The translations under genes and the position numbers were made by a program. Source: Leptospira broomii serovar Hurstbridge str. 5399 (GTDB lineage: Bacteria; Spirochaetota; Leptospiria; Leptospirales; Leptospiraceae). Taken from it: DNA of 64,000 nt. The stretch lies in NCBI RefSeq assembly GCF_000243715.2, contig NZ_AHMO02000008.1, forward strand, positions 917,001-981,000, given 5' to 3'. A model generated the notes under the pieces. The model did not search any database, was not told the origin of the DNA, and saw nothing but the letters and a program-made list of their open reading frames with translations. Shown here piece by piece: positions 20,318 through 29,828 of this stretch; position 1 is the stretch's first letter, and the number at the start of each line of letters is the position of its first letter.

Positions 20318-21361
20318 TTACTTACGTACTTTAGTTTCGTAAAGAACTCGGATGAGTTCGGATTCGGAAGAAGAAAGTTCCCGGTTGCGGCGAGCCATGA
20401 TCTTCCTAGAGTCGCGCAAAAATAAATCCAGTATGTACGGTTCTCCATTAACCCATGAGAAGGGAGGAAGATAACCTCCAACTCGCGAAGAGACTACATT
20501 ACAACCGAAATCGATCACGGTACCCGTATTCAACATTACGCCTATTCCGACTTTCGAATAGTCGCCGATAATGGATCCGAATTTTATGGACCCGGTATTG
20601 CATTCGACGTCTTCTTCCTTGATTTTTACGATACCGTAATTGTTTTTTAAATCGGAAGTAGTAGCCAGGGCTCCGATATTCACCCAGCTTCCGACGACGG
20701 AATGGCCGAGAAACCCTTCGTGATGCTTATTAGAATAATCTAATATAATACTTTCGCCGACCTCCCCGCCTATTCTACAAGCTTGCCCGATTGTCGTGCC
20801 GCCTGTGATTCTTGCGTTATCGATTCGAGCGCTCGGACCAATGTACAGCGGACCTTCTAAAAAAGAAAAGGAAGTGATTTTTACGTCCTTATCGATAATG
20901 ACGGGCCCTGACGTGACATCGATAACGACTCCCGGAAAAATACTGGCCGAAGGATGTACGTGTAAATGCTTTGATTTTCCTACGATTTGAAAATCTCCGG
21001 ATTTCACCTTTAATTTTCGAATCCACTTTCTTAGATCCTTATTTAAATCGATATCCTGCTCGATCGAGCGACCGGTACCGTCTATTAATTTCCATGGCAG
21101 AAATTCTTCGGGAGTAATAATCAAATCCACGTCGCGACCGTCGTAGATGTTGATTCTTGAATTCCGCTCTAAAAAAGCTTTTTCGAATATAGGGAGAGAA
21201 TGAGCATAGAAGAATTTTGCGTCTCCGTATTGGGCCTTTAATCGCTCTAAGGGTGTTAGAATTCCGTCGCGAATTTCGGTGAAAGACCTAACTCTCGTTA
21301 AAGCCTTTAAACCGGAAGGAATTTCCCTCTCATCGATTAGGATTCTTTGGACCCTAGCCAT
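20318..21361 (-). CDS. GlmU-like putative sugar-nucleotidyltransferase with left-handed beta-helix
   Basis: The 347-residue product starts at ATG 21361, immediately after the glmS stop and preceded by GGAG inside it. The N-terminus (MARVQRILIDE) is not the GxGxxG-type nucleotide-binding motif of true GlmU. The C-terminal half is a left-handed beta-helix of hexapeptide repeats (HPSASIFPGVVIDVTSGPVIID, GGTTIGQACRIGGEV). This resembles the GlmU-family putative sugar nucleotidyl transferases described in Bacteroidetes and Spirochaetes. Together with glmM and glmS upstream it points to amino-sugar nucleotide synthesis, perhaps supplying the acetyltransferase step missing from the short GlmU at 59141-59899; that is inference. 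Confidence 0.82.
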   Translation of the reverse strand: MARVQRILIDEREIPSGLKALTRVRSFTEIRDGILTPLERLKAQYGDAKFFYAHSLPIFEKAFLERNSRINIYDGRDVDLIITPEEFLPWKLIDGTGRSIEQDIDLNKDLRKWIRKLKVKSGDFQIVGKSKHLHVHPSASIFPGVVIDVTSGPVIIDKDVKITSFSFLEGPLYIGPSARIDNARITGGTTIGQACRIGGEVGESIILDYSNKHHEGFLGHSVVGSWVNIGALATTSDLKNNYGIVKIKEEDVECNTGSIKFGSIIGDYSKVGIGVMLNTGTVIDFGCNVVSSRVGGYLPPFSWVNGEPYILDLFLRDSRKIMARRNRELSSSESELIRVLYETKVRK

Positions 21362-21363
21362 TG

Positions 21364-23196
21364 TTACTCCACGGTTACGGATTTGGCCAAGTTTCGCGGT
21401 TGATCCGGTGGACAGCCTCTCGCGACCGCCGAATAATAAGCCAGAAGTTGAAGCGGCAAAACGTTCAGAATGGGGCTTAAAATTTCGGGGCAATCCGGCA
21501 CTTCAAAACAGTAGTCGGAAAGTTCCCTAGCTTCTCTGTCGCCTTCCGTTGCGATCGAAATAATAATTCCGTTTCGAGCTTTGATTTCCTGAATGTTCGA
21601 AAGCATTTTGGAATAAATCTCCGATTTAGTCGCAATACAAACCACCGGAACTTCGTTGGTAATCAATGCGATCGGTCCGTGCTTAAATTCACCGCCTGCG
21701 TAACCTGAAGCGTGAATATAAGATACTTCCTTTAATTTCAAAGCGCCTTCGAGAGCAACCGGATGATTGTAAGTTCGTCCAAGAAAAACAAAATCCTTGG
21801 TCTTAGTGAAATCCGCCGCCCAAGATTCTAGCAAAGGAGCCTTGGCAAGAATCTGATCCATTTTTCCGGGTAAAAGTCGAATTTCGTCCAGTAGAACTCG
21901 GAGCTCTTCTTCGGAAATAATCCATTTCAATCTCGCGACGTATAGGGAAAATAACAGAAGATTGATCACTTGAGCTGTGAACGCTTTCGTACTTGCGACT
22001 CCGATTTCGGGTCCTGCGTCGGTTCTAATATAAGAATCGGATTCCCTGGCTATCGTCGAATTTACGTTATTTACGAGAGAAACGACTTTAATGAACTTTG
22101 CCTTCGCTTCTAAAATCGAAGCGAGAGTATCGGCAGTTTCGCCCGATTGAGAAATTCCGATAATTAGTGTATCGCCTTCCACTACCGGATTTCGGTACCG
22201 AAATTCGGAGGATGTTTCCGTATCGGTTTGAATTTTTGCAAAATTTTCAAGATAATGTTTTCCGAGCATACCGGAATAATAACTTGTTCCCGCTGCTTGA
22301 ATGATAATTCGATTAACCCGTGAAAGTACGTCTCTTGAAATCGCGGTTTCCGGAAATTGTATTTCTCCGTTATCCGAAATTCTAGACTGGATGATCCTTC
22401 TGAAAATTCCGGGCTGCTCGTGGATTTCCTTAATCATAAAATGCGGGTATCCGCCTTTATCCACGTCCTCGAATTTAATCTCTTGCTTCTTAAATTCGAG
22501 CGGTTTTTCCACATCGTCGAATCCGAAAATTTTACATTCGGTTTTTGTAAAGTATCCCCATTCTTTCGAATTAATAAAGTAAACTTCCCGGCAATTGCGG
22601 GTTAAAGGGGAAATGTCGGAGGCAAGGTAATACTCTTCTTTTCCCTTTCCTATCAATAAAGGAGCTCCGTCTTGAGCGAAATAAACGCGTTCGGGTTCGT
22701 TATCGAATACCACCGCAATGGCCCATTTACCTTCGACTTTAGAAAAAAGGTCTAAGAAAGCTTCCCTATTCGATTTTCCTTGCTTTCGACTCTCGGCCAA
22801 AAGATTCGGCAGTACTTCCGTATCCGTCATGCTGTGAAAAACATGACCCAAGTGTTTTAGTTCCTGGCGAAGTTCTCCGTAATTTTCTATAATTCCATTA
22901 TGGACGACGGCTACGATTCCCTTAGAATCGGTATGAGGATGGGCATTAATTTGGCTCGGTTCGCCGTGAGTCGCCCAGCGAGTGTGGCCGATACCCACGT
23001 TTCCACGGACCGGATGCTCTTTCAGGTAATTTTCCAAGTCCTTAATTTTACCTTTTTGCTTCCGAACTTGGATTTCGCCTTTATCCAAGACTGCAATTCC
23101 AGCAGAATCGTATCCCCGGTATTCCAAGCTGATGAGTCCCACTACCAAAACGGACTCTACATTTTTATCACCGGCGTATCCTACGATTCCACACAT
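21364..23196 (-). CDS. glmS: Glutamine-fructose-6-phosphate aminotransferase (isomerizing)
   Basis: GlmS makes glucosamine-6-phosphate from fructose-6-phosphate and glutamine, the first step to peptidoglycan and lipid A amino sugars. The 610-residue enzyme starts MCGIVGY, where Cys2 is the glutaminase nucleophile and fixes the start at 23196. The glutaminase motif GHTRWATHGEP and two SIS domains (GTSYYSG; SQSGETADT) follow, and it ends in the canonical PRNLAKSVTVE. A longer frame to 23319 is not used. It lies 2 bases after glmM and 2 bases before the GlmU-like gene, in a tight hexosamine operon. No glmS ribozyme is seen. Confidence 0.96.
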   Translation of the reverse strand: MCGIVGYAGDKNVESVLVVGLISLEYRGYDSAGIAVLDKGEIQVRKQKGKIKDLENYLKEHPVRGNVGIGHTRWATHGEPSQINAHPHTDSKGIVAVVHNGIIENYGELRQELKHLGHVFHSMTDTEVLPNLLAESRKQGKSNREAFLDLFSKVEGKWAIAVVFDNEPERVYFAQDGAPLLIGKGKEEYYLASDISPLTRNCREVYFINSKEWGYFTKTECKIFGFDDVEKPLEFKKQEIKFEDVDKGGYPHFMIKEIHEQPGIFRRIIQSRISDNGEIQFPETAISRDVLSRVNRIIIQAAGTSYYSGMLGKHYLENFAKIQTDTETSSEFRYRNPVVEGDTLIIGISQSGETADTLASILEAKAKFIKVVSLVNNVNSTIARESDSYIRTDAGPEIGVASTKAFTAQVINLLLFSLYVARLKWIISEEELRVLLDEIRLLPGKMDQILAKAPLLESWAADFTKTKDFVFLGRTYNHPVALEGALKLKEVSYIHASGYAGGEFKHGPIALITNEVPVVCIATKSEIYSKMLSNIQEIKARNGIIISIATEGDREARELSDYCFEVPDCPEILSPILNVLPLQLLAYYSAVARGCPPDQPRNLAKSVTVE

Positions 23197-23198
23197 AT

Positions 23199-24590
23199 TT
23201 ATGAGTTCTCCATAATCTTTCCTGCCGTTTCTATCAGCGCAGCAAGATCTTTTTTCGTTCGAGCCTCGGCGATAACCCTCAGAATAGGTTCGGTATTCGA
23301 CGGACGAATATGAATCCACGAATCCTCGGAGGCTAAGCGCAAACCATCCCTCACGTCTTCCCCGTGATCCGGAAATTCATTTCTGAATTGGGAATAGATC
23401 TGTTCCGGCTTTTTACCGCTGATCTTATAGGCGATTTTTCGCATATGGACAGCCGGTAGACCGCTCAGCACAGAATCGACTCCTTCTCCCTTCAGGGCAA
23501 GCAGATTCAAGACATGAGCCACGCCTGAGAGGGAATCTCGACCGAAAGAAGGAATAGCCGGATCTATAACACCGCCGTTTCCTTCCCCGCCGAACACCGA
23601 TTTTCGGTGTATCATTTCCGACACAACGTTTGCCTCTCCGACTTTAGAGCGAAAGGTGGGAATCCCTGCCGAGGTTGCGACCCAATCGTTAATAAAGCTC
23701 GTGGAAAGATTTACCGTGAGGGAAGCGCGCTTCGGAACTTTATTGAAGGCCAGATAAGACAAAAAACTCAATGGCAAAGTATATTCTTCGGAAATCGCCC
23801 CTTTTTTTGGAGTCATTAGAACCAAACGATCCGCATCCGGATCCAGAGCAAAACCGATATCGGCTCCCGATTGTCTCATCGTTCTCGAGGATTGGCGTAG
23901 TGCCTCCGGCGTCGGCTCGGGGGGACGAGGAAATGTCCCGTCTGGTTTACAATGTAAGGCAATCACTTTGCAACCTAAACTCTTTAATAATTCAGGTAAA
24001 ACAAAGCTTCCTCCTCCGTTTACCGCATCTAAGAATACCGTGTATTTTTTTTTCTTAATGGCGGCGACATTGACCCTAGCAAGTACGGAATCAATATGTC
24101 CTCGAATCTTATCGTGGCCTTCCTCCACCCTTGCATTCGGCTTAAATTGAAACGGTTTATAACTCTCGTTTCTGACTATATCCAGAATTTCTTCCAGGTC
24201 GCTCGCACCGGTAAAAAAGCCGCCCGGGCCAATGAACTTGAAAGCGTTCCAAATTACCGGATTATGCGAGGCGGAGATCATGATTCCACCTGCCGCCTTG
24301 GTTTGGTTTACAACCGCTTTAACTGTCGGAGTAGGAACTACTCCAAGTAGAATTACGTTTTTCCCCAGGCCCTGCATAACACCGATCGCGATACTTTCAA
24401 TGAAAGCTCCGCTTGGACGAGAATCCCGCCCAATTACGACAGTATTGCCTTTTAGCCAGGAGCCGAAAGCACGGAGTGCGTCATAGATGACATCGGAACT
24501 GAGTCCCGTCGGAATAATGCCGCGGATTCCGGAGACGGAAACCATCAGATCGGGATGTTGGAAAACCGGTGATCGTGGATCTAAAGCCAT
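23199..24590 (-). CDS. glmM: Phosphohexomutase, probable phosphoglucosamine mutase
   Basis: This 463-residue alpha-D-phosphohexomutase has the catalytic phosphoserine loop SASHNP (Ser108), the metal loop DPDADR (near 243), the sugar-specificity loop GGEGNGG, and the phosphate loop RPSNTEP. It interconverts hexose 6- and 1-phosphates. Its position directly ahead of glmS makes glucosamine-6-phosphate the likely substrate, although the family also contains PMM/PGM enzymes. ATG 24590 is used. Upstream on the same strand are tRNA-Val(TAC) and rpsT. Confidence 0.87.
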   Translation of the reverse strand: MALDPRSPVFQHPDLMVSVSGIRGIIPTGLSSDVIYDALRAFGSWLKGNTVVIGRDSRPSGAFIESIAIGVMQGLGKNVILLGVVPTPTVKAVVNQTKAAGGIMISASHNPVIWNAFKFIGPGGFFTGASDLEEILDIVRNESYKPFQFKPNARVEEGHDKIRGHIDSVLARVNVAAIKKKKYTVFLDAVNGGGSFVLPELLKSLGCKVIALHCKPDGTFPRPPEPTPEALRQSSRTMRQSGADIGFALDPDADRLVLMTPKKGAISEEYTLPLSFLSYLAFNKVPKRASLTVNLSTSFINDWVATSAGIPTFRSKVGEANVVSEMIHRKSVFGGEGNGGVIDPAIPSFGRDSLSGVAHVLNLLALKGEGVDSVLSGLPAVHMRKIAYKISGKKPEQIYSQFRNEFPDHGEDVRDGLRLASEDSWIHIRPSNTEPILRVIAEARTKKDLAALIETAGKIMENS

Positions 24591-24627
24591 GGTTCCGGAT
24601 AGAATCTCTTGAAATTGAAAAATGACA

Positions 24628-24700
<73 letters not shown>

Positions 24701-24716
24701 GTTATGAAAACGGTTT

Positions 24717-24989
24717 TTACGCGGTGGCAGCTTGGTTATTAATGCGCAATGCCATCCGACTCTTCTTACGATCTGCGTTTTTAGAGTGGATGAGGTTGGT
24801 TTTGGCTGCTTTATCGAGAAGAGAAGCGTATTCCTTGTACAGGCTTTTAAGCACTTCCTTTTCACCATCTTGGATGGCCTTTAGGATCTTCTTTGCTTGG
24901 GTCCTAAGGCGATTCCGATTCTGGGAATTTGCCGCATTTCTGCGTTTAGTCCTACGGATATCTTTTTCTGAAGACTTTATGTTCGCCAA
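24717..24989 (-). CDS. rpsT: 30S ribosomal protein S20
   Basis: S20 binds 16S rRNA in the body of the small subunit. The 90-residue, highly basic protein begins MANIKSSEKDIRRTKRRN and is helical throughout, matching the family in length and composition. The start codon is TTG at 24989, with GGAAGG seven bases upstream. E. coli rpsT also starts with UUG, and this weak start is part of its autoregulation. It heads a minus-strand run with tRNA-Val(TAC) and the glm genes. Confidence 0.95.
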   Translation of the reverse strand: MANIKSSEKDIRRTKRRNAANSQNRNRLRTQAKKILKAIQDGEKEVLKSLYKEYASLLDKAAKTNLIHSKNADRKKSRMALRINNQAATA

Positions 24990-25389
24990 GGATCGACCTT
25001 CCTATAGAGGGATGTTATCCAGGTTTTCGCATCTTTCTTCGGTGTCAATACGGTTTTTTGGGTTTGAATGATTTCATTGTAATGAGACATTTAAATTATG
25101 TCTTCAAATCAGTTGCTCTGTTCGCTGGGAAAACCTTCCTCTCCGATTTTCTTGTACTTACTTTCTGATTTTTTCCGGCTAAAGCTCAAACATGTCGAAC
25201 GGTTCATGCGGACTCGAAGACAGATCACTCAAAGAAGGGAGGAGACGGAAACACTTTGTACCGATTCGCTAAGAATATTAGATTTTTTTTCTTTCCTTAC
25301 GTTCAAAAAACTAGTTCAAATGGGAAAGCCTAGGTAGTTTTTACTATGCGTTACCGTCCAATCCTAACGTCGCTAAGAACGAATTCACT
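24990..25389. other. Intergenic region between divergent rpsT and unknown gene
   Basis: About 400 bases with no convincing gene. It should hold the divergent promoters of rpsT and of the gene at 25390. A 79-codon frame at 25098-25337 has no recognisable domain, an unusual composition and no good ribosome-binding site, and is not called. I see no clear hairpin or tRNA. Confidence 0.5.
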
Positions 25390-26493
25390 ATGATTCCTGG
25401 ACAAGAACCGCAATACATACTCGTTAATTCGATCAGTCAAATAGATCCGAACAAACTCTCCCTTTCACAATTAGGCACAAAGTATATGGATCGTCTCGGC
25501 AATCGATATGCGGTTCGCTTTAATAAGGAAAATCGAAAAGCCGAATTAGTTCGGATAACATTACAAAAAGCGTCGGAGGCGCTTCCGCCTCAGCGCCCAA
25601 GACCTAAGTCCGGCAAAGCTTCACAGCCGCTGGATCTCGAAAAATTATCGGTTCTCTTGAAGAGCACGAAGCAGCAAAATACCGAATGGATAGACGCCCT
25701 TGTGGAAAAGGCAAAGGAAGCGAAGGCGATCTCTCCCGCCAATGCGGAGGGAATTCCCGCCCGCGAAGTCGAAATGGTCACTTCCGCGACCGATTTCTCC
25801 GAAGCGGCGGCAAAAACTTCCGTCGCTAATTTCGACAAATTCGATCTTTCTAAAGTCGATTTAAATATTATGGAAAGCAGAAATACTGCCGTTCCCGAGA
25901 AGGATGATACTCCATTTTTTATCGAACCGTCGGAAGGCAATGCCGGTCGCGAAACGAAATTTATCGAAGATACGCTTGCAGGATTTTTACGAATTAAGGA
26001 AAGAATCGAATCGGTTCTGAATAATATTCGTAACTCTAAGATCTTTGAAGCCACCGGGGATCCCTCTGAGAATAAAAATATCATCGGCAACCTCAATCGG
26101 GAGTATGACCTGGAGTTTTTTCAAAAATTAGACAAGATCTTGAATTATCATAAGGAATTGACCGCTTTCCCTAGATCAATAACCTACTATGTCGCAAAGT
26201 ACGAGTCGGGCAGAAAGCAAGCGCTTCAGTCTAGATCGGGCGACCAAGAGAAATTACAACTCGTGATCCGCTGGGAAATGCAGGAAATGCTCTTATCTTT
26301 AACGAAAAAATTGAAGAAAATGATGCTCGATACGTTAAACGTTTTAAATACTAAGAACGATAACCACCTTAAGCAAATCGCCTATAACCAGCAGCAAATG
26401 TTCAAAGACGCTAGGAACGCTTTATTATATTGCTCGGAGGATGTAGGGGCACTACTTATATCCTTGCAAAAATGGGTAGATAGCGAAGGGTAG
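25390..26493 (+). CDS. Hypothetical protein, unknown function
   Basis: I do not recognise this 367-residue protein. There is no signal peptide or membrane segment. Residues 1-60 look like a small beta-rich domain (QYILVNSISQID, YAVRFNKENRKAELVRI). Residues about 68-190 are low-complexity and rich in A, E, K and S, probably a flexible linker. Residues about 190-367 are strongly helical (EDTLAGFLRIKERIESVLNNI, LLSLTKKLKKMMLDTLNVL). It lies 10 bases before the next unknown gene, which in turn overlaps a glycosyltransferase, so the three form one unit. Confidence 0.7.
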   Translation: MIPGQEPQYILVNSISQIDPNKLSLSQLGTKYMDRLGNRYAVRFNKENRKAELVRITLQKASEALPPQRPRPKSGKASQPLDLEKLSVLLKSTKQQNTEWIDALVEKAKEAKAISPANAEGIPAREVEMVTSATDFSEAAAKTSVANFDKFDLSKVDLNIMESRNTAVPEKDDTPFFIEPSEGNAGRETKFIEDTLAGFLRIKERIESVLNNIRNSKIFEATGDPSENKNIIGNLNREYDLEFFQKLDKILNYHKELTAFPRSITYYVAKYESGRKQALQSRSGDQEKLQLVIRWEMQEMLLSLTKKLKKMMLDTLNVLNTKNDNHLKQIAYNQQQMFKDARNALLYCSEDVGALLISLQKWVDSEG

Positions 26494-26503
26494 AACCTTC
26501 CGC

Positions 26504-27298
26504 ATGTCTCTCACTGACGAAGAACTCAAAAAAATCGTGGAAAGAATCCGGTCCGAATACCGGGAAGGCGCTCAACAGAGCCCGAAGCTTTTCGACAATA
26601 AAGGTTTTGAAGACAGGTATATCCAGACTCTGAAGCATCGGGGAAATCTGGAAAAATTCCTGAAGGACGAAGTAGGCTTTTTAGAAAAAGTTAAGGAAAA
26701 ACACCGGGAACTAGTGGAGCGGCGCAACGCTTCCAAAGGGGATACGATTAACCGGATCTTGGACGAGCAGGAAGAAAAACTTTCCAAATATCCCAGAGTC
26801 GATTTTCACCCCTTGGCGAGAACGGAAATGAGATATTTTTATGGAGCAATGACAAGCTTCGCAGAAACGGAATATCCTGTTTTGATCCATATTTTCCGAG
26901 GAACTCCCGAATTTTCTTCCTTCCAAGACTCTCTGGCCATGATTGAAAGAATCGGGGTTACTCGAAGAGGAATGCCGTCCTTACGAATCGCGGAACACAT
27001 TAAAGCGTTGTTAGACGCCAATGGAAACCAATCTACTATGGAGCGCGATAGTCAGAATATACTGAAAGAAGTGTCCATAGCTTTGGCGAAGTTGATGCAA
27101 ACCATTAAAGATTGTATCGAAAAAAATCGAGTGAGCGATCGAATGACGGTGCAAATATCCGAACGGGAATTTCCAAAAGCCGCGGAAGCCTATAAGAATT
27201 TGCTTTTCGGCATCGCGTTAGAGAAAATAATAGTCCGCGTCGAAAATATCATCCGGGATTTCCGAATGAGCGAATTAGTGGGCTTGGATCCTAAATGA
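26504..27298 (+). CDS. Hypothetical helical protein, unknown function
   Basis: I do not recognise this 264-residue protein. It is almost entirely charged helix, with probable coiled coil at about 45-95 ([17 protein letters not shown]). It has no signal peptide, membrane span or catalytic motif. It starts at ATG 26504, 10 bases after the preceding unknown gene, and its stop overlaps the ATG of the glycosyltransferase by four bases (ATGA), so translation is coupled. A role in the same process as the glycosyltransferase is inference only. Confidence 0.7.
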   Translation: MSLTDEELKKIVERIRSEYREGAQQSPKLFDNKGFEDRYIQTLKHRGNLEKFLKDEVGFLEKVKEKHRELVERRNASKGDTINRILDEQEEKLSKYPRVDFHPLARTEMRYFYGAMTSFAETEYPVLIHIFRGTPEFSSFQDSLAMIERIGVTRRGMPSLRIAEHIKALLDANGNQSTMERDSQNILKEVSIALAKLMQTIKDCIEKNRVSDRMTVQISEREFPKAAEAYKNLLFGIALEKIIVRVENIIRDFRMSELVGLDPK

Positions 27299-27990
27299 AA
27301 CTTTCCATCGTTATTCCTTGTTACAACGAAAAACAAACTATTAAAAACATCTTGGAAACGGTCCGCAAAGTGCCTTTCAAAGATAAAGAAATCATCGTCG
27401 TAGACGATTATTCTGCCGACGGAACTCGGGAATTGTTACAGACACCCGCGTTTAAAAAGCTGTACGACCGATTGGTTCTTCATGAAAAAAACCAAGGAAA
27501 AGGAGCCGCACTTAGAACCGGATTTCAATCTGCGACCGGAGATATAGTTATCGTACAGGATGCGGATCTCGAATATGATCCTTTTGAAATTCCGATCGTC
27601 ATAGACCCGATTTATAAGGGCAAGGCTGACGTAGTGTTTGGAAGTCGCTTCATGGGAAACCGCCCACATCGAGTCGTTTATTATTGGCACAGACTCGGGA
27701 ATTTAGTATTAACCACCCTTTCAAACATGTTCACAAATATTAATCTCACCGATATGGAAACCTGTTACAAAGCTTTTCGGCGGGAAATTATTCAAAGCAT
27801 CCAGATTAAAGAGAATCGATTCGGATTCGAACCGGAGATTACTGCAAAAATAGCTAAGATTCCGGGAATTCGTATTTACGAAGTAGGCATATCCTATTAC
27901 GGCAGAACTTACGCGGAAGGTAAGAAAATCGGATGGAAAGACGGATTTCGGGCCATTTACTGCATAGTAAGATATAATTTATTCGGATAA
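27295..27990 (+). CDS. Family 2 glycosyltransferase (dolichyl-phosphate mannosyltransferase-like)
   Basis: This 231-residue GT-A fold enzyme starts [16 protein letters not shown]. It has the nucleotide-sugar motif [10 protein letters not shown] and the metal-binding DxD as QDADLEYD (near residue 90), then FGSRFMG and the acceptor-side ETCYKAFRR. This set is closest to polyprenyl-phosphate mannosyl/glucosyl transferases (DPM1/GtrB type), which load a sugar from a nucleotide donor onto a lipid phosphate. No membrane domain is attached. It overlaps the upstream unknown gene by four bases and is convergent with the membrane glycosyltransferase at 28018. Confidence 0.88.
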   Translation: MKLSIVIPCYNEKQTIKNILETVRKVPFKDKEIIVVDDYSADGTRELLQTPAFKKLYDRLVLHEKNQGKGAALRTGFQSATGDIVIVQDADLEYDPFEIPIVIDPIYKGKADVVFGSRFMGNRPHRVVYYWHRLGNLVLTTLSNMFTNINLTDMETCYKAFRREIIQSIQIKENRFGFEPEITAKIAKIPGIRIYEVGISYYGRTYAEGKKIGWKDGFRAIYCIVRYNLFG

Positions 27991-28017
27991 TTTACTCTTT
28001 TTTAATATAGAGAATTC

Positions 28018-29571
28018 TCATTTAATTATATACTCCCTATATTCCCAGATTTTCCTCGATTCCAGTGTTTCTTCTCCGAATCTTGTTCGAAAAGAATCGA
28101 GCCAAAAGTCCCTATTCTGTTTCCCGGAAAGCACCGCGGAAAAATACCCGCGGATATTGGAGTCTAGGTCTTTCTTTTGCGAGGCCATCTCGTAAGCTTT
28201 TTCTCCGTAGGAAATAAAACCTAGTCGTTTACCTTTGTAAGATTCGGATATATCGTTTAATAGCTTTTCGATTCTCGCCTTGGAAATTCCAGCTTGGGAA
28301 CAAAATACGATTTTTCTAAAAAACTCGGTGCCGATCGAATTGCAAAGAACACCATCCGAATAGATCAGAATATCCGGATGTCCCTTTTCGGCAACTGAGC
28401 GTGTATCCTGAACCTGACGAATGCTGCTTCTATAAATCAAAATTCCCGCAAGACTCATTAGAAAAGAATAAAGTATCAAAAGCATACCTATTCCGTTCAA
28501 AATTCCCGATACGCGGGTGATCCTCCAATCGGAGGCCGTCCACACTCTCGATAAAAGTATTGCGAAAGGAAATAAGGATAATCCGAGATATCTAGGACCC
28601 CAGTTGGAGATCCCGTTATTTGGAGAGAGAATCGCGATTGCAGGAATAAAAATGCAAAGTGTGTAGAACAGGATTTTTTCTACGGAAGTGATTTTTGACC
28701 AGGCAAAGAAGATTCCCCCTAACAATATCGCTGATACGGGCAAATATAGTAAGAATCCGGGCATCGCATAGGATCCCACAAGAATATCCCAAGCTCTCAT
28801 GAAGATCGTATTTTCGACCGAAAGGTCAGGCTTAAAATTTTCGGAAACGCGAGGACCAAAAATATGATGATAGTCCCAAAAATTAAATAAGAAGAATAAG
28901 AAAACGATTATGGAAAAGGATATCGAAAAGCAAAAAGATTTTCGAAGCCAATTTCTTCCGAAACTTATCCAACCGGCAATCCAGAATGAAACAAAAAAAA
29001 CTAGCGTCTCCGGGCGAAGCCAAACTCCGAGGCCAAAAAGTAAACCTGCTAATATCATCCCTTGATGTTCGAATTTGAAAAATTGCGTGATACCTAACAG
29101 AAGTAGAAATAAAAGAATCGGATGCTCCGAGGCGTCCGGCCCCATTAAAAAAACGTACGTTCCAAAGAATGCAAATGCAGTCCAAAACCACGATAATTTC
29201 CAATGATTTCGTAGGATCCATGCCGACCCCAAATGAAAGAGCGCCCCGAAAAAAGGAATAAGTGAAAATGCTTCCCAACTAGTCAGAGGAAGATATAAAA
29301 CAGATAAGAAAACCGGGAAAACTCCGATAAGTCCGTCCGCGGACCGAAACGTAAATATACCTTGCCATAGAAAAAATTCGTAATTCGGATCGATCGCCTT
29401 TCCCGGATACAAAAGTAATTCCGAATGAAGCTCGGAGGCAACGAGCGAATAGGATTCATGTATTTTTAATAAAGAATCTGAAAAGAATCCATTCCATGGT
29501 TTGATCCAAATCAATAAACCTAAGTATGCGACGGCAAAAACGAGAAATTCTTTTAGATTTTTATCGCGCAC
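28018..29571 (-). CDS. Polytopic membrane glycosyltransferase-like protein (LA_3751/LA_3752-type)
   Basis: The 517-residue protein has about 10-12 membrane spans and a soluble C-terminal domain. It begins with a short basic N-terminus, a first span and a large extracytoplasmic loop, as in GT-C fold transferases that use polyprenyl-linked sugars. The stretch PNNGISNWGPRYLGLSLFPF has a clear counterpart in the partial gene at 63176-64000. The family resembles the putative leptospiral glycosyltransferases named after LA_3751/LA_3752. The donor and acceptor are unknown. It is convergent with the GT2 gene, whose lipid-linked sugar product could be its donor; this is inference. Confidence 0.75.
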   Translation of the reverse strand: MRDKNLKEFLVFAVAYLGLLIWIKPWNGFFSDSLLKIHESYSLVASELHSELLLYPGKAIDPNYEFFLWQGIFTFRSADGLIGVFPVFLSVLYLPLTSWEAFSLIPFFGALFHLGSAWILRNHWKLSWFWTAFAFFGTYVFLMGPDASEHPILLFLLLLGITQFFKFEHQGMILAGLLFGLGVWLRPETLVFFVSFWIAGWISFGRNWLRKSFCFSISFSIIVFLFFLFNFWDYHHIFGPRVSENFKPDLSVENTIFMRAWDILVGSYAMPGFLLYLPVSAILLGGIFFAWSKITSVEKILFYTLCIFIPAIAILSPNNGISNWGPRYLGLSLFPFAILLSRVWTASDWRITRVSGILNGIGMLLILYSFLMSLAGILIYRSSIRQVQDTRSVAEKGHPDILIYSDGVLCNSIGTEFFRKIVFCSQAGISKARIEKLLNDISESYKGKRLGFISYGEKAYEMASQKKDLDSNIRGYFSAVLSGKQNRDFWLDSFRTRFGEETLESRKIWEYREYIIK

Positions 29572-29760
29572 TTAAATACTTTCCTTGGTCCTGTCGGACC
29601 TTGCCACCTTGAAACTGTATGCGGCAGATAAGGCAAGATAGTCTCGCGGATTGACTTCATCTACAAAAATCCGGCACGATAAGGCAATTACGGTAAAAAA
29701 TGCTAAGCGAAGTGCGAGTCTTTCGTAAAAAAATCCGATCGGGAATTTTTCAAAAAAAAT

Positions 29761-29785
29761 ACTTGTAATTTAAACTATTACAAGT
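29761..29785. promoter_or_regulatory. Perfect inverted repeat upstream of yceI-like gene
   Basis: Arms ACTTGTAAT and ATTACAAGT match perfectly over 9 bp around a 7-base centre, ending 43 bases before the yceI-like ATG. No T-tract follows, so it looks like an operator for a dimeric repressor (MarR/HxlR-like TTGTAA half sites) rather than a terminator. The regulator is unknown. Confidence 0.6.
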
Positions 29786-29828
29786 TGAACTATCCAAATA
29801 CAACTCCATTTGAGTCAGGTAATTACTT

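Noticed and set aside
23197..23319. Upstream extension of glmS
   Set aside because: The catalytic Cys must follow the initiator Met, which fixes the start at 23196; the extension also overlaps glmM.
25098..25337. 79-codon frame in the rpsT upstream gap
   Set aside because: No recognisable domain, weak start context, and the composition is unlike neighbouring proteins.
29602..29636. CTTGCC/GGCAAG dyad upstream of yceI
   Set aside because: Short arms and a long spacer, likely chance in this sequence.
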